Source: Rhodospirillales bacterium (GTDB taxonomy: Bacteria; Pseudomonadota; Alphaproteobacteria; Bin95). From it: a DNA stretch of 39,344 nt. The translations under genes were made by a program, and so were the position numbers. Shown here in pieces: positions 25,308 to 34,140 of this stretch (position 1 is its first letter; each line of letters begins with the position of its first letter). The stretch lies in assembly GCA_008081395.1 (NCBI GenBank), contig VMCJ01000021.1, forward strand, positions 1 to 39,344, read 5' to 3'. The notes beneath the pieces are model-generated. The model searched no databases. It had not been told where the DNA came from and saw only the letters and a program-made list of their open reading frames with translations.

Positions 25308-27143
25308 ATGGATATTCGCAACATTGCAATAATTGCCCATGTCGATCATGGAAAAACAACTCTAGTAGATTGTCTGTTAAAACAATCAGGAGCCTTTCGT
25401 GAAAATCAGCGCGTGATGGAACGCGCGATGGACTCCAACGACCTAGAACAGGAACGCGGGATTACAATCTTGGCAAAGTGTACATCCGTGGAATGGAAGG
25501 ATGTGCGTATAAATATTGTCGACACCCCCGGACACGCAGACTTCGGTGGCGAGGTTGAACGGATCTTAGGAATGGTAGATGGAGTCTGTCTTTTAGTAGA
25601 TGCTGCTGAAGGTCCGATGCCTCAGACAAAATTCGTACTTTCGAAGGCATTAGCTCTTGGTCTTAAGCCAATTGTAGTCGTTAACAAAGTCGATAAGCCA
25701 GAACAACGAGCCTACGAGGTCCAGGATGAAACTTTTGATCTCTTTGGCGTACTCGGCGCCAATGAAGATCAGCTCGACTTTCCATGTGTTTTCGCCTCTG
25801 CCAAAGCTGGCTGGGCTAGCTTAGATCCTGAACAAACCGGCGAAGATATGGCCCCTTTGTTTGACTTGATTGTTCAACACACACCTGAGCCAGAAGTATC
25901 TGTAAACACGCCTTTCAGAATGCTTGCTACTACATTAGAGAGTAATCCCTATCTTGGACGTATACTGACAGGCCGAATTGAAAGTGGCTCTATTAAGGCG
26001 AACGCACCAGTTCACGCACTTAACCGAGATGGTGAGCGCATTGAAGCTGGTCGCGTAACCAAAATTTTAGCTTTTCGCGGGCTGGAGAGACAACCGATCG
26101 AAGAAGCTTTTGCCGGAGATATCGTTGCACTAGCTGGCTTAGCCGAGGCTACCGTCGCTGATACTGTTGCGAGCCCTGATGTCACAGAACCTTTACCAGC
26201 CCAACCTATTGACCCTTCAACACTAGCTATGACGTTTTCTATTAATGACAGTCCTTTGGCAGGTCAGGATGGCGACAAGGTAACATCAAGACAAATACGT
26301 GATCGACTAATGCGCGAAGCAGAAGGAAATGTTGCGATCCGCGTAACTGATACTTCGGATAAGGACGCGTTTGAGGTTTCGGGCCGGGGAGAACTGCAAT
26401 TAGCTGTCCTGATAGAGCAAATGCGACGTGAAGGTTATGAACTTTCAGTGAGCCGTCCGCGCGTCCTCTTCCGTAACAATCCAGAAACTGGGAAACGCGA
26501 AGAGCCTATGGAAGAGGTCTTTGTTGACGTTGATGAAGAATATGGTGGTTCAGTAGTTTCATCGATCTCTGAACGAAAAGGTGAATTGCAGGAGTTGCGT
26601 CCCTCGGGAGGTGGAAAGCAGAGACTCGTTTTTCTTGCGCCTGCTCGCGGTTTGATTGGGTACCACGGTCAATTTCTCACTGAAACGCGCGGAACTGGAA
26701 TTATGAACCGCGTCTTTCACTCTTATGGCCCGTATAAGGGCACCATAGCAGCGAGGAGAACTGGGGTTCTCATTTCTATGGAGAATGGAAAAGCCTCTCC
26801 ATATGCTCTCTTCAATCTTGAAGAACGCGGTTATTTGTTCATTCCAGCAGGGGTACCTGTGTATCAAGGAATGATCATTGGGGAGAATGCCAAACCGTCA
26901 GATCTAGAAGTAAACCCGCTCAAAGCGAAACAGCTAACGAACTTTAGGGCTGCGGGCAAAGACGATGCTGTTACGTTAACTACTCCAATTGACATGACCT
27001 TAGAAAAGGCCCTCGCCTATATTGCTGAAGATGAGCTCGTAGAGGTGACACCAAAAGTCATTCGGTTACGCAAACGGTTTCTCGACCCTCATGAGAGAAA
27101 ACGCGAGGCCCGAAAAGCTGCGGCGGTAGAAGCTGCAGAATAA
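25308..27143 (+). CDS. typA: Translational GTPase TypA/BipA
   Basis: A ribosome-associated GTPase of 611 aa, involved in 50S assembly and stress adaptation. G motifs are G1 [10 protein letters not shown]3 [13 protein letters not shown]4 NKVDKP and a G5-like [10 protein letters not shown]. Domain II ([20 protein letters not shown]), the EF-G-like domains III and V ([45 protein letters not shown]) and the BipA-specific C-terminal domain ([33 protein letters not shown]...[21 protein letters not shown]) follow in order. The ATG at 25308 ([11 protein letters not shown]) is the standard start, with AAGGAC upstream; the TTG at 25281 would add nine unconserved residues. It is transcribed away from the TPP gene and converges on hyuB with no gap between stops. 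Confidence 0.96.
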   Translation: MDIRNIAIIAHVDHGKTTLVDCLLKQSGAFRENQRVMERAMDSNDLEQERGITILAKCTSVEWKDVRINIVDTPGHADFGGEVERILGMVDGVCLLVDAAEGPMPQTKFVLSKALALGLKPIVVVNKVDKPEQRAYEVQDETFDLFGVLGANEDQLDFPCVFASAKAGWASLDPEQTGEDMAPLFDLIVQHTPEPEVSVNTPFRMLATTLESNPYLGRILTGRIESGSIKANAPVHALNRDGERIEAGRVTKILAFRGLERQPIEEAFAGDIVALAGLAEATVADTVASPDVTEPLPAQPIDPSTLAMTFSINDSPLAGQDGDKVTSRQIRDRLMREAEGNVAIRVTDTSDKDAFEVSGRGELQLAVLIEQMRREGYELSVSRPRVLFRNNPETGKREEPMEEVFVDVDEEYGGSVVSSISERKGELQELRPSGGGKQRLVFLAPARGLIGYHGQFLTETRGTGIMNRVFHSYGPYKGTIAARRTGVLISMENGKASPYALFNLEERGYLFIPAGVPVYQGMIIGENAKPSDLEVNPLKAKQLTNFRAAGKDDAVTLTTPIDMTLEKALAYIAEDELVEVTPKVIRLRKRFLDPHERKREARKAAAVEAAE

Positions 27144-27155
27144 CTATTCTGCAGC
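27132..27155. terminator. Perfect hairpin spanning the two convergent stop codons
   Basis: GCTGCAGAATA (27132-27142) and TATTCTGCAGC (27145-27155) form an 11-bp perfect palindrome with two central bases; sterically a 10-bp stem with a 4-base loop is likely. It contains the last codons of both typA (Ala-Ala-Glu-TAA) and hyuB (Ala-Ala-Glu-TAG). It works equally for either strand but lacks a T run on both sides, so true terminator function is uncertain. Confidence 0.45.
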
Positions 27156-28775
27156 CATTAACCCATCTTCAATATCTCTATGGGTCCTTGCATTAGGACG
27201 CTCCTGGGGAGGCCCATATCCTCCCCCGGCTGCAGTTTGAACAATCAGTCGATCACCTTTGCGAAGAGAAAATTGGCATTTGGAAGGAAGATCGATTGTC
27301 TCCTCTCCTCGAATTACTTGGTTCTGTGCCGTAGAGCCTGAATGACCGCCAAATATTCCATCTGCGGCAATTTTAAATCGATCACCATAAGTGGCAAACG
27401 TGACCCCATCCTCGAGTATTTCGTAAACCTTTCGGAAAGCCAGCCCACCGCGCATGCGGCCACGACCAGCAGAATCCTTTATAAAGCTATAATCAATACA
27501 TCTAAAAAATTGGTGATCCATGTCTGTTGCTTCAACAGGAATGTTGGCGCAATTTGATAAAGGGCTATCCGCGCCGTCTATCCCATCATTTCTAGGCCCT
27601 GCTCCATATCCGCCCCCAAAGATCTCTAAATAAATGTCATAACCATCTGGCCCTAACCAGGACAAACAGCACGCTGTTGTAGTGTCAGTACCTGTTGCAA
27701 TAACGCTCTCCGGAGTAGCTTTTGAAAGTGCCTTCATCACAGCATCAAATGCTCTGTAACTAGGTAAAAGGCGTGCCCGAACTGGTGCTGGGTAGCGAGG
27801 ATTTAAGATAGACCCCTCTGGAGCTTTTACTGATATTGCTCGCGAACAACCGTCGTTAAATGGAATGTCAGGATCAGTCAAAACAGATTTTACAGCTGCC
27901 ACTGCGGCGGAGACCGTTGAGGCAAACGGATTATTCATATTGGAATTGACTTGATCGCTTGTACCAGAAAAATCGATAGCCATAGTGTCACCTGCGATGG
28001 TTACACTTGCTTTCACTTTGATGGGCCCTGACCCCTGACCATCATCATCAATTGCATCTTCACCTTTAAATATTCCATCCGGCGCAGCTCGAAGAGCGTT
28101 ACGTATCCGACGTTCAGAGTAGTCGAGCATCTCACTCATTGCTGCAGCGAGCTTAGATGATCCATATTTGTTAGCGAGCGCGATTAATCTCTCAGCACCT
28201 ACTGCATTGGCGGCAAATTGAGCATCTATGTCGCCAAGGGTTGCATCAGGCATACGCACATTGGCTCGAACGAAAGTTTCCCATGGGCCACGAACCCAAT
28301 CCCGGTCCCTATTTAGTTTAAGGGCAGGAAATATAAGACCCTCTGAATGGATGTCGGTCGCATTAGGATTAAGACCAGGCGCTCCTCCCCCAAGATCTAT
28401 ATGATGAACGACAGTCGCTGAAAAACCAATTCGCTGCTTTTGGAAAAATATTGGACTGAAAAGGAAAATATCCTGGATATGCTGTCCACCAAGATAAGCG
28501 TCGTTAGTGATGAAAAAATCACCCTCTTCTAAAGAGTCTAATTCATGACGTTCTGAGCAGTATCGAAAAGTGTGCGTTATGGATCCCAATTGCATCGGTA
28601 TAAGTTCTGCTTGTGCTACGACGCTTCCATCTGATGTCATCAAAGCAGCAGAGCAATCCTCAGCCTCCCGCACTATGGGAGAATGAGCAGATCGTATTAA
28701 CTTTGCACCCATTTCTTGGGCGGCTGCGACAAGCGATTGCGCAATCACAGCTTGTTCGAGCGGGTCAAGAGCCAT
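27144..28775 (-). CDS. Hydantoinase B / 5-oxoprolinase B-family subunit
   Basis: The 543-aa protein is the HyuB-type subunit of ATP-dependent amidohydrolases (N-methylhydantoinase, 5-oxoprolinase) and related carboxylases. Typical blocks are SPIVREAEDCSAALMTSDGSVVAQAELIPMQLGS, GDFFITNDAYLGGQHIQDIFLFSPIF, FSATVVHHIDLGG and QTAAGGGYGPP at the end. It begins 3 bases after the hyuA stop with GGAAG in reach of the ATG, so the subunits are coupled. No HyuC or racemase is nearby. The choice between 5-oxoproline, hydantoins or a ketone-carboxylase substrate cannot be made from sequence. Confidence 0.9.
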   Translation of the reverse strand: MALDPLEQAVIAQSLVAAAQEMGAKLIRSAHSPIVREAEDCSAALMTSDGSVVAQAELIPMQLGSITHTFRYCSERHELDSLEEGDFFITNDAYLGGQHIQDIFLFSPIFFQKQRIGFSATVVHHIDLGGGAPGLNPNATDIHSEGLIFPALKLNRDRDWVRGPWETFVRANVRMPDATLGDIDAQFAANAVGAERLIALANKYGSSKLAAAMSEMLDYSERRIRNALRAAPDGIFKGEDAIDDDGQGSGPIKVKASVTIAGDTMAIDFSGTSDQVNSNMNNPFASTVSAAVAAVKSVLTDPDIPFNDGCSRAISVKAPEGSILNPRYPAPVRARLLPSYRAFDAVMKALSKATPESVIATGTDTTTACCLSWLGPDGYDIYLEIFGGGYGAGPRNDGIDGADSPLSNCANIPVEATDMDHQFFRCIDYSFIKDSAGRGRMRGGLAFRKVYEILEDGVTFATYGDRFKIAADGIFGGHSGSTAQNQVIRGEETIDLPSKCQFSLRKGDRLIVQTAAGGGYGPPQERPNARTHRDIEDGLMAAE

Positions 28776-28778
28776 GAA

Positions 28779-30806
28779 TCAAACTTCCTTTTGAATAAGG
28801 ATGTTACCGGATGGATCAAGACGAGTTGACCATCCAACAGGGATAAAGACTGTCGCAAAACCATCATCGATCAGTATTGGGCCATGAATCACTTTTTCTT
28901 TCAAAGCCGCTCGAGAAACTAACAACGCCTTATGTGTTTTTCCACGTTCAAAAAGTTCAATTTCAGTTTCAACTGCCTCATCAAAATTCAGAGATGTTTC
29001 AGGAAATGCTGGTGGTGCCAATGAGCCTCCAGCCCTGTAGGCAACAATTTCAATTGCTTCCCCCTTGGGTTTAGCAAAGGAATACAACTGCTCATGGGCC
29101 TTTCTGAATAGATTTTCCAAATCTTCATGAGAGAGATTAGGTAAGTCGGACTCAGAAATGCTTACCGGCGCTTCAAACGCTTGGCCTCGATAACGCATAT
29201 CCAACAGGTAAGAAAAAGTATCTGGTTGTTGTATCTTATGATCAGCAAAATGAGATTTGATTGAATCATTCAGTGCTGTGAAATGCTTTCGTACTATCTC
29301 TGGTGCGGCCGAGTTCAGTGGTTGCCTATCTGTAAGTGCGTCATACCTAGCATAGTCTGCAACAAGCAACCCAAGGGCCGATAATACCCCAGCAAAGGGA
29401 GGTATAATAACAGATGAAAGCCCAATCTCTTCGGCAACACGGACCGCGTGCATTGGTCCTGCACCACCAAATGCGACTAATGAGTAATCTCTGGGGTCCC
29501 GACCACGTTCAGTCGATATCCGCTGAATAGCACGCGCAATATTGGACTCCGCAAGCTGGATGGCCGCGTCTGCTATTTCTAAAATTGATTTACCAAATTG
29601 GTTGGCTAGAGATTCAAACGATCTGCGCGCTTTTTCAACGTCTAAATGCATATCCCCAGCCAGGAAGGCTTCAGCTTGCATAGTTCCACGCACGACATGA
29701 GCATCAGTGATAGTTGGAGCCATTCCACCTCTACCATAACATGCGGGACCAGGGTCAGCGCCAGCACTCTCAGGTCCCACCCGCAACATACCTCCATCGT
29801 CTATCCAAACGAGTGAACCACCACCCGCCCCAACAGTAGCCATGTCAATGACGGGGGTTTTGACGGGCAGACCGCCAATCTCAGTAACTGAAGCTAAAGA
29901 AGGTTGACCATCGGGAGCCAGGCAAACGTCCGTCGAAGTGCCTCCCACATCTAAAGTAATAAAGTTTTTGTGACCTGAACGTGCAGCTTGTCGAACTGCG
30001 CCCACCACCCCAGCAGCTGGACCGGAAAATAAGGCAGAAATTGCATTCTCTGCCATAGCGGCGGCCGGCATTCTTCCACCATTGGACTGCATCACCGAAA
30101 ATGCCCCATCGAAGGCTTGTTCAGTGAGCGTAGCCTCAAAACGCTTAAGGTATCGACTAACTACTGGCTGAACATACGCTGAAAGAGTAGTTGTCGAGGC
30201 TCTTTCATATTCTCGAAATTCTTGTGCGACTTTATGAGATGGTGCCGTTGGCATTCCTGGAAACATCTCTTCTATAATTCGAACGAGGGACTCTTCATGT
30301 AAGGGATTTACGAAGCTATTAAGAAGACAAATCGCGACAGCATCAAATTCTCTCTCCCCAAGGACGGAAAGAATAGATTTGCGCGCATCTGTTTCATTCA
30401 GTGCGGTTACTATTTCCCCATTAGGGCCAAGTCGCTCTTCAACTTCTATCGTATCACGCCGACGAACAACGGGCTCAGGCTTTTCATAGTGAAGGTCATA
30501 GATCCTGCGTCGTTGGTGCCGCTGAAGAAGCAAAAGATCTCTGAATCCTTTGGTTACTATCAGCGCAACCCTTGCGCCCTTCCTTTCTAAGATAGCGTTC
30601 GTAGCCACGGTTGAGCCATGAGCCAGTTCACCAAGGCCTGCAATGTCAACGCCACCTTTGATTAACGCATTAAAAGCACCCTGATCAGGCGACTGCGGCG
30701 TAGAGGGTGCTTTTGCAACTGCAATGCGCCCGTTTTCCACGTATACAAGATCCGTAAAAGTTCCGCCTACCTCAACCCCCGCGCGCGAAAAACTGACCGT
30801 CAACAT
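28779..30806 (-). CDS. Hydantoinase A / 5-oxoprolinase A-family subunit
   Basis: The ATP-binding (actin-like ASKHA fold) partner of HyuB. Signatures are GVEVGGTFTDLVYVE at the N-terminus (phosphate loop), HGSTVATNAILERKGARVALIVTKGFRD near 60-90, LFSGPAAGVVGAVR near 260, ITLDVGGTSTDVCLAPDG near 285 and GAGGGSLVWIDDGGMLRVGPESAGADPGPACYG. At 675 aa it is a normal HyuA length. The ATG at 30806 has AGGAGG only 2 bases away; the next codon, TTG, would have better spacing (5 bases), so the true start may be one codon later, while the ORF extended to 30848 adds 14 unconserved residues. A 236-base gap separates it from aspS, so it likely has its own promoter. Confidence 0.9.
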   Translation of the reverse strand: MLTVSFSRAGVEVGGTFTDLVYVENGRIAVAKAPSTPQSPDQGAFNALIKGGVDIAGLGELAHGSTVATNAILERKGARVALIVTKGFRDLLLLQRHQRRRIYDLHYEKPEPVVRRRDTIEVEERLGPNGEIVTALNETDARKSILSVLGEREFDAVAICLLNSFVNPLHEESLVRIIEEMFPGMPTAPSHKVAQEFREYERASTTTLSAYVQPVVSRYLKRFEATLTEQAFDGAFSVMQSNGGRMPAAAMAENAISALFSGPAAGVVGAVRQAARSGHKNFITLDVGGTSTDVCLAPDGQPSLASVTEIGGLPVKTPVIDMATVGAGGGSLVWIDDGGMLRVGPESAGADPGPACYGRGGMAPTITDAHVVRGTMQAEAFLAGDMHLDVEKARRSFESLANQFGKSILEIADAAIQLAESNIARAIQRISTERGRDPRDYSLVAFGGAGPMHAVRVAEEIGLSSVIIPPFAGVLSALGLLVADYARYDALTDRQPLNSAAPEIVRKHFTALNDSIKSHFADHKIQQPDTFSYLLDMRYRGQAFEAPVSISESDLPNLSHEDLENLFRKAHEQLYSFAKPKGEAIEIVAYRAGGSLAPPAFPETSLNFDEAVETEIELFERGKTHKALLVSRAALKEKVIHGPILIDDGFATVFIPVGWSTRLDPSGNILIQKEV

Positions 30807-30910
30807 CGCCTCCTGACCAAAAATCAGCTGAAAGCTTAGTAAACCCACACGCCAAGGGATAGATCATAGAAATCAATTAATATTTGGACTTAAAAGCCTT
30901 TTCCCGAAGA

Positions 30911-30938
30911 CTAAATCCATTTCTATTAGGAGATTTAG
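30911..30938 (-). other. Small AT-rich stem-loop in the aspS-hyuA gap
   Basis: A 7-bp inverted repeat, CTAAATC (30911-30917) and GATTTAG (30932-30938), with a 14-base loop, lies about 105 bases upstream of hyuA and about 104 bases after aspS. No T run follows. It might be an operator-like dyad or a weak fold. I see no clear aspS terminator, -35/-10 pair, small gene or tRNA in the rest of this 236-base gap. Confidence 0.25.
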
Positions 30939-31042
30939 CCACATACTTGCTGGTCAACCCTGTTACAAGCCAATCAACATCAGATCAATCAATCGCTGTC
31001 ACTGAAGATTAAACTACACACAGAATGCTGAGGTCTAAAAGT

Positions 31043-32818
31043 TCAGTCCTTTGGGCCATCAACTCGAATACCAAGCTCTCGAAGATGTCTTGCATCAGCC
31101 GCAGCCGGAGCACCCATCATCAGGTCTTGAGCTTGTTGATTCATAGGAAATGCAATCACTTCTCGAATGTTAGGTTCATCCGCCAGCAACATGACTATCC
31201 TGTCAATTCCTGGAGCTGAACCACCATGGGGCGGAGCACCCAACTTTAGCGCGTTGATCATTCCACCAAAGCGTTCATCAACTACTTCCGGTCCATACCC
31301 TGCGATCTCAAAAGCCTTGTACATAATCTCAGGTCTATGGTTCCGTATTGCCCCCGATGACAGTTCTACGCCATTGCACACGATGTCGTACTGGAAAGCT
31401 TTGATTGTGAGGGGATCTTGGCTCTCAAGGGCCTCCATTCCCCCCTGCGGCATAGAAAATGGGTTGTGAGAAAATTCGATCTTTTGCGTTTTTTCGTCAA
31501 ACTCAAACATTGGAAAATCGACAACCCAACAGAACCGGAAGGCACCCTGCTCCACCAGGTCGAGTTCCTCACCAATTTTAATTCTTGAACTTCCGGCAAA
31601 CGAAGCAGCATCAGCTGGCTTGTCACATATGAAAAACACAGCGTCGCCATCTTCTAGGTTGCATGCCGAGCGGATCATCTCAACACGTTCGGGACCCAAG
31701 TTATTGGCAATAGGTCCAGCTCCTTCTCCATCTCTAAAGAATATGTACCCGAGACCTGGTTTACCTTGCGATTGTGCCCATGAATTCATTCGGTCACAAA
31801 ACGCTCGACTACCACCGCCGGGCCCTGGTACCGCGCGAACCACTGCGCCACTATCAATCAATCTTGCAAAAATCTTAAAACCTGAATCTCGGAAAGCCTC
31901 GGTTACATCTTTAATTTCGATCGGGTTTCGAAGATCCGGTTTGTCTGAACCATATTTGAGCATCGCTTCTTCGAATGGAATGCGTGGAAACGGTGCAGGT
32001 GTTACAGAGCGCCCTTCTGCAAATTCTTCAAAAACGCCATTCAAAACGGGTTCTATCGTTGCAAAGACGTCTTCTTGCGTGACAAAGCTCATTTCAAAAT
32101 CAAGCTGGTAAAATTCACCCGGGGATCTGTCTGCGCGTGCATCTTCGTCCCTAAAACAAGGTGCAATTTGAAAATAGCGATCGAAGCCAGCAACCATTAA
32201 AAGTTGTTTGAATTGCTGAGGCGCCTGCGGCAATGCGTAAAATGATCCAGGATGCATTCGTGAGGGTACAAGAAAGTCACGGGCGCCCTCGGGGCTGGCA
32301 GCCGTCAGAATCGGTGTTTGGAATTCCCGAAAACCTTGCTCAATCATTCGTCGACGAATTGAAGAAATAACATCAGAACGTAAAGCTATGTTTCGTTGCA
32401 TTTTCAAGCGACGAAGATCAAGGAAGCGATAACGCAATCTTGTTTCTTCCCCGTAGTCATCATCACTGTTGACTTGGAGGGGGAGATTTTCCACAGCAGA
32501 CTCGATGTGTCCTTCGCGAACTCGCAACTCAATGCCCCCTGTGGGCATTGCATCGTTAATTGTATCGCTTGAACGGGTGACACACGTGCCTGTAAGCGTA
32601 ATTACACTTTCAAGTCTTACATTCTCGGCTAGAGCAAATGCTTCCTCACTAACATCTCGATCGAAAACGCACTGCGTCAGACCATAATGATCTCTCAAGT
32701 CTATAAAAAGCAGACCACCGTGATCACGCTTACGATGAACCCAACCTGAAAGTCGGACTGTCTCATCTACGTTGGAGGGCCGTAATTCGCCGCATGTATG
32801 AGTACGAAAAAGATGCAT
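31043..32818 (-). CDS. aspS: Aspartyl-tRNA synthetase, bacterial type, probably non-discriminating
   Basis: A class II aminoacyl-tRNA synthetase of 591 aa that charges tRNA-Asp. The N-terminal OB-fold anticodon domain ([19 protein letters not shown]), motif 2 ([27 protein letters not shown]), the bacterial GAD insertion and motif 3 (GLAPGIDR-type, here [12 protein letters not shown]) are all present. The His in RKRDHGG sits where Pseudomonas and other non-discriminating enzymes have His and E. coli has Leu, suggesting it also makes Asp-tRNA-Asn for amidation by GatCAB. GAGGT lies 7 bases before the ATG. It is transcribed away from rnd. Confidence 0.96.
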   Translation of the reverse strand: MHLFRTHTCGELRPSNVDETVRLSGWVHRKRDHGGLLFIDLRDHYGLTQCVFDRDVSEEAFALAENVRLESVITLTGTCVTRSSDTINDAMPTGGIELRVREGHIESAVENLPLQVNSDDDYGEETRLRYRFLDLRRLKMQRNIALRSDVISSIRRRMIEQGFREFQTPILTAASPEGARDFLVPSRMHPGSFYALPQAPQQFKQLLMVAGFDRYFQIAPCFRDEDARADRSPGEFYQLDFEMSFVTQEDVFATIEPVLNGVFEEFAEGRSVTPAPFPRIPFEEAMLKYGSDKPDLRNPIEIKDVTEAFRDSGFKIFARLIDSGAVVRAVPGPGGGSRAFCDRMNSWAQSQGKPGLGYIFFRDGEGAGPIANNLGPERVEMIRSACNLEDGDAVFFICDKPADAASFAGSSRIKIGEELDLVEQGAFRFCWVVDFPMFEFDEKTQKIEFSHNPFSMPQGGMEALESQDPLTIKAFQYDIVCNGVELSSGAIRNHRPEIMYKAFEIAGYGPEVVDERFGGMINALKLGAPPHGGSAPGIDRIVMLLADEPNIREVIAFPMNQQAQDLMMGAPAAADARHLRELGIRVDGPKD

Positions 32819-32961
32819 TAGAAAGACCTCTACAGGAACGCCAGGTGTTATACGGCTTTAAGAATTTTTGGCCAGGGAGGCACGTACATTTTTAGATAAA
32901 AAGATAGATGGACGTGCGCTCGCCTCGCAATTTTATAACCTTATGCTATAAGCCGCTTTCG

Positions 32962-34140
32962 ATGACAAATAAGATTAATTTAATAGCCGATCAGTCGGCA
33001 CTCTCGGCATTCTGCAAGAACATAGCAGGATCGGAATATATCACCGTAGATACAGAATTTCTGCGTGAGTCTACATTTTGGCCAAAGCTATGCCTCGTGC
33101 AGGTTGCAACGCCAAATTATTCAGGGATTATCGACCCATTAGCGAATAATATAGATCTAACACCGCTGCTTAATATTATGGCCGATCCTTCCGTGAAGAA
33201 GGTTTTCCATGCCGGCAGGCAGGACATGGAAATTTTTTACCGGTTAATGAAACGAACCCCAGCCTCCGTTTTTGATACACAAATCGCTGCCATGGTCTGC
33301 GGCTACGGCGATCAAATTGGATACGACAAATTAGTTGCCGCAATTACACATCATAAAATTGACAAAGGCACCCGCTTTACGAATTGGGCAGAACGTCCAC
33401 TCTCTCAAGAGCAACTCGTTTATGCGTTATCGGACGTTACCCACCTATGCAAAGTTTATGAGCACTTACAAAAAATGCTCTTAACCACTGGGCGCTCCGA
33501 ATGGGCGTCGGAAGAGCTGCAGTCGTTAGTTGATCCAAGCACATACGAAATAGACCCGGATAACGCTTGGAAGCGTTTGAAAGCTCGAACAGATAAACCC
33601 CGTTTTCTTTCAATTCTCAAATCAGCAGCAGCCTGGCGTGAGCGGGAAGCAATGCGACGTGATCAGCCAAGAAATTGGGTGATGCGAGATGAGGCACTAC
33701 TCAACATAGCCGCCCAAGCGCCTAAGGATGTGAATGCTCTAGCAAGATGCAGAGGTCTTCCGAAAGGATTCATGAACAGTCGCCCAGGCCAAGATCTTTT
33801 AGCTCAGGTTTCCATGGCAGCTGAATTACCAGCAAGTCAGGCACCAAAACCAGAACCACGCCGTCAGTTAGACCCAGAATTAGCGCCTACCGTAGAATTA
33901 TTAAAAGTAATTTTGAAAAGATCGGCTGAAGAACATGGTGTTGCTCAACGTCTAATTGCATCAGCCGAAGATTTGGAATCAATTGCTTCAGGCCAAGATA
34001 GCAAGGCTCTAAGTGGCTGGCGAAACGATATTTTCGGAGCTGATGCTCAGAAGCTAATTCGAGGCGAACTAGGCTTGGCAATTTCCAAGAATAAAGTGCG
34101 CATCTTCAAGATTGCATCCAATCAGGCCTTGGCCGAGTAA
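32962..34140 (+). CDS. rnd: Ribonuclease D
   Basis: A 3'-5' exoribonuclease acting in tRNA 3'-end maturation. The DEDDy exonuclease domain shows Exo I VDTEF, Exo II FHAGRQDMEIFY and Exo III YALSDVTHL with the Tyr four residues before the Asp. The HRDC domain follows (AAWREREAMRRDQPRNWVMRDEALLNIA, RCRGLP), then the RNase D C-terminal region. The ATG at 32962 (MTNKINLIADQ) gives the normal 392 aa; the frame extends 18 codons upstream but without conserved residues. It is divergent from aspS (143-base gap) and its last six codons and stop overlap ppx tail to tail by 19 bases. Confidence 0.93.
   Translation: MTNKINLIADQSALSAFCKNIAGSEYITVDTEFLRESTFWPKLCLVQVATPNYSGIIDPLANNIDLTPLLNIMADPSVKKVFHAGRQDMEIFYRLMKRTPASVFDTQIAAMVCGYGDQIGYDKLVAAITHHKIDKGTRFTNWAERPLSQEQLVYALSDVTHLCKVYEHLQKMLLTTGRSEWASEELQSLVDPSTYEIDPDNAWKRLKARTDKPRFLSILKSAAAWREREAMRRDQPRNWVMRDEALLNIAAQAPKDVNALARCRGLPKGFMNSRPGQDLLAQVSMAAELPASQAPKPEPRRQLDPELAPTVELLKVILKRSAEEHGVAQRLIASAEDLESIASGQDSKALSGWRNDIFGADAQKLIRGELGLAISKNKVRIFKIASNQALAE

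Noticed and set aside
30977-30993. ATCAATCAATC short tandem repeat in the aspS-hyuA gap
   Set aside because: Under three units of a 4-base motif; no CRISPR-like or iteron-like spacing.
31620-32111. 163-aa plus-strand frame opposite aspS
   Set aside because: It is antisense to the conserved catalytic core of AspRS; the Ser/Pro-rich sequence resembles a shadow frame and has no start context of note.
32880-32917. GCACGT...ACGTGC dyad in the aspS-rnd gap, considered as a regulator site
   Set aside because: Arms of 6 bp spaced 26 bases apart are expected by chance in a gap of this size, and no -10/-35 pair is well placed beside it.
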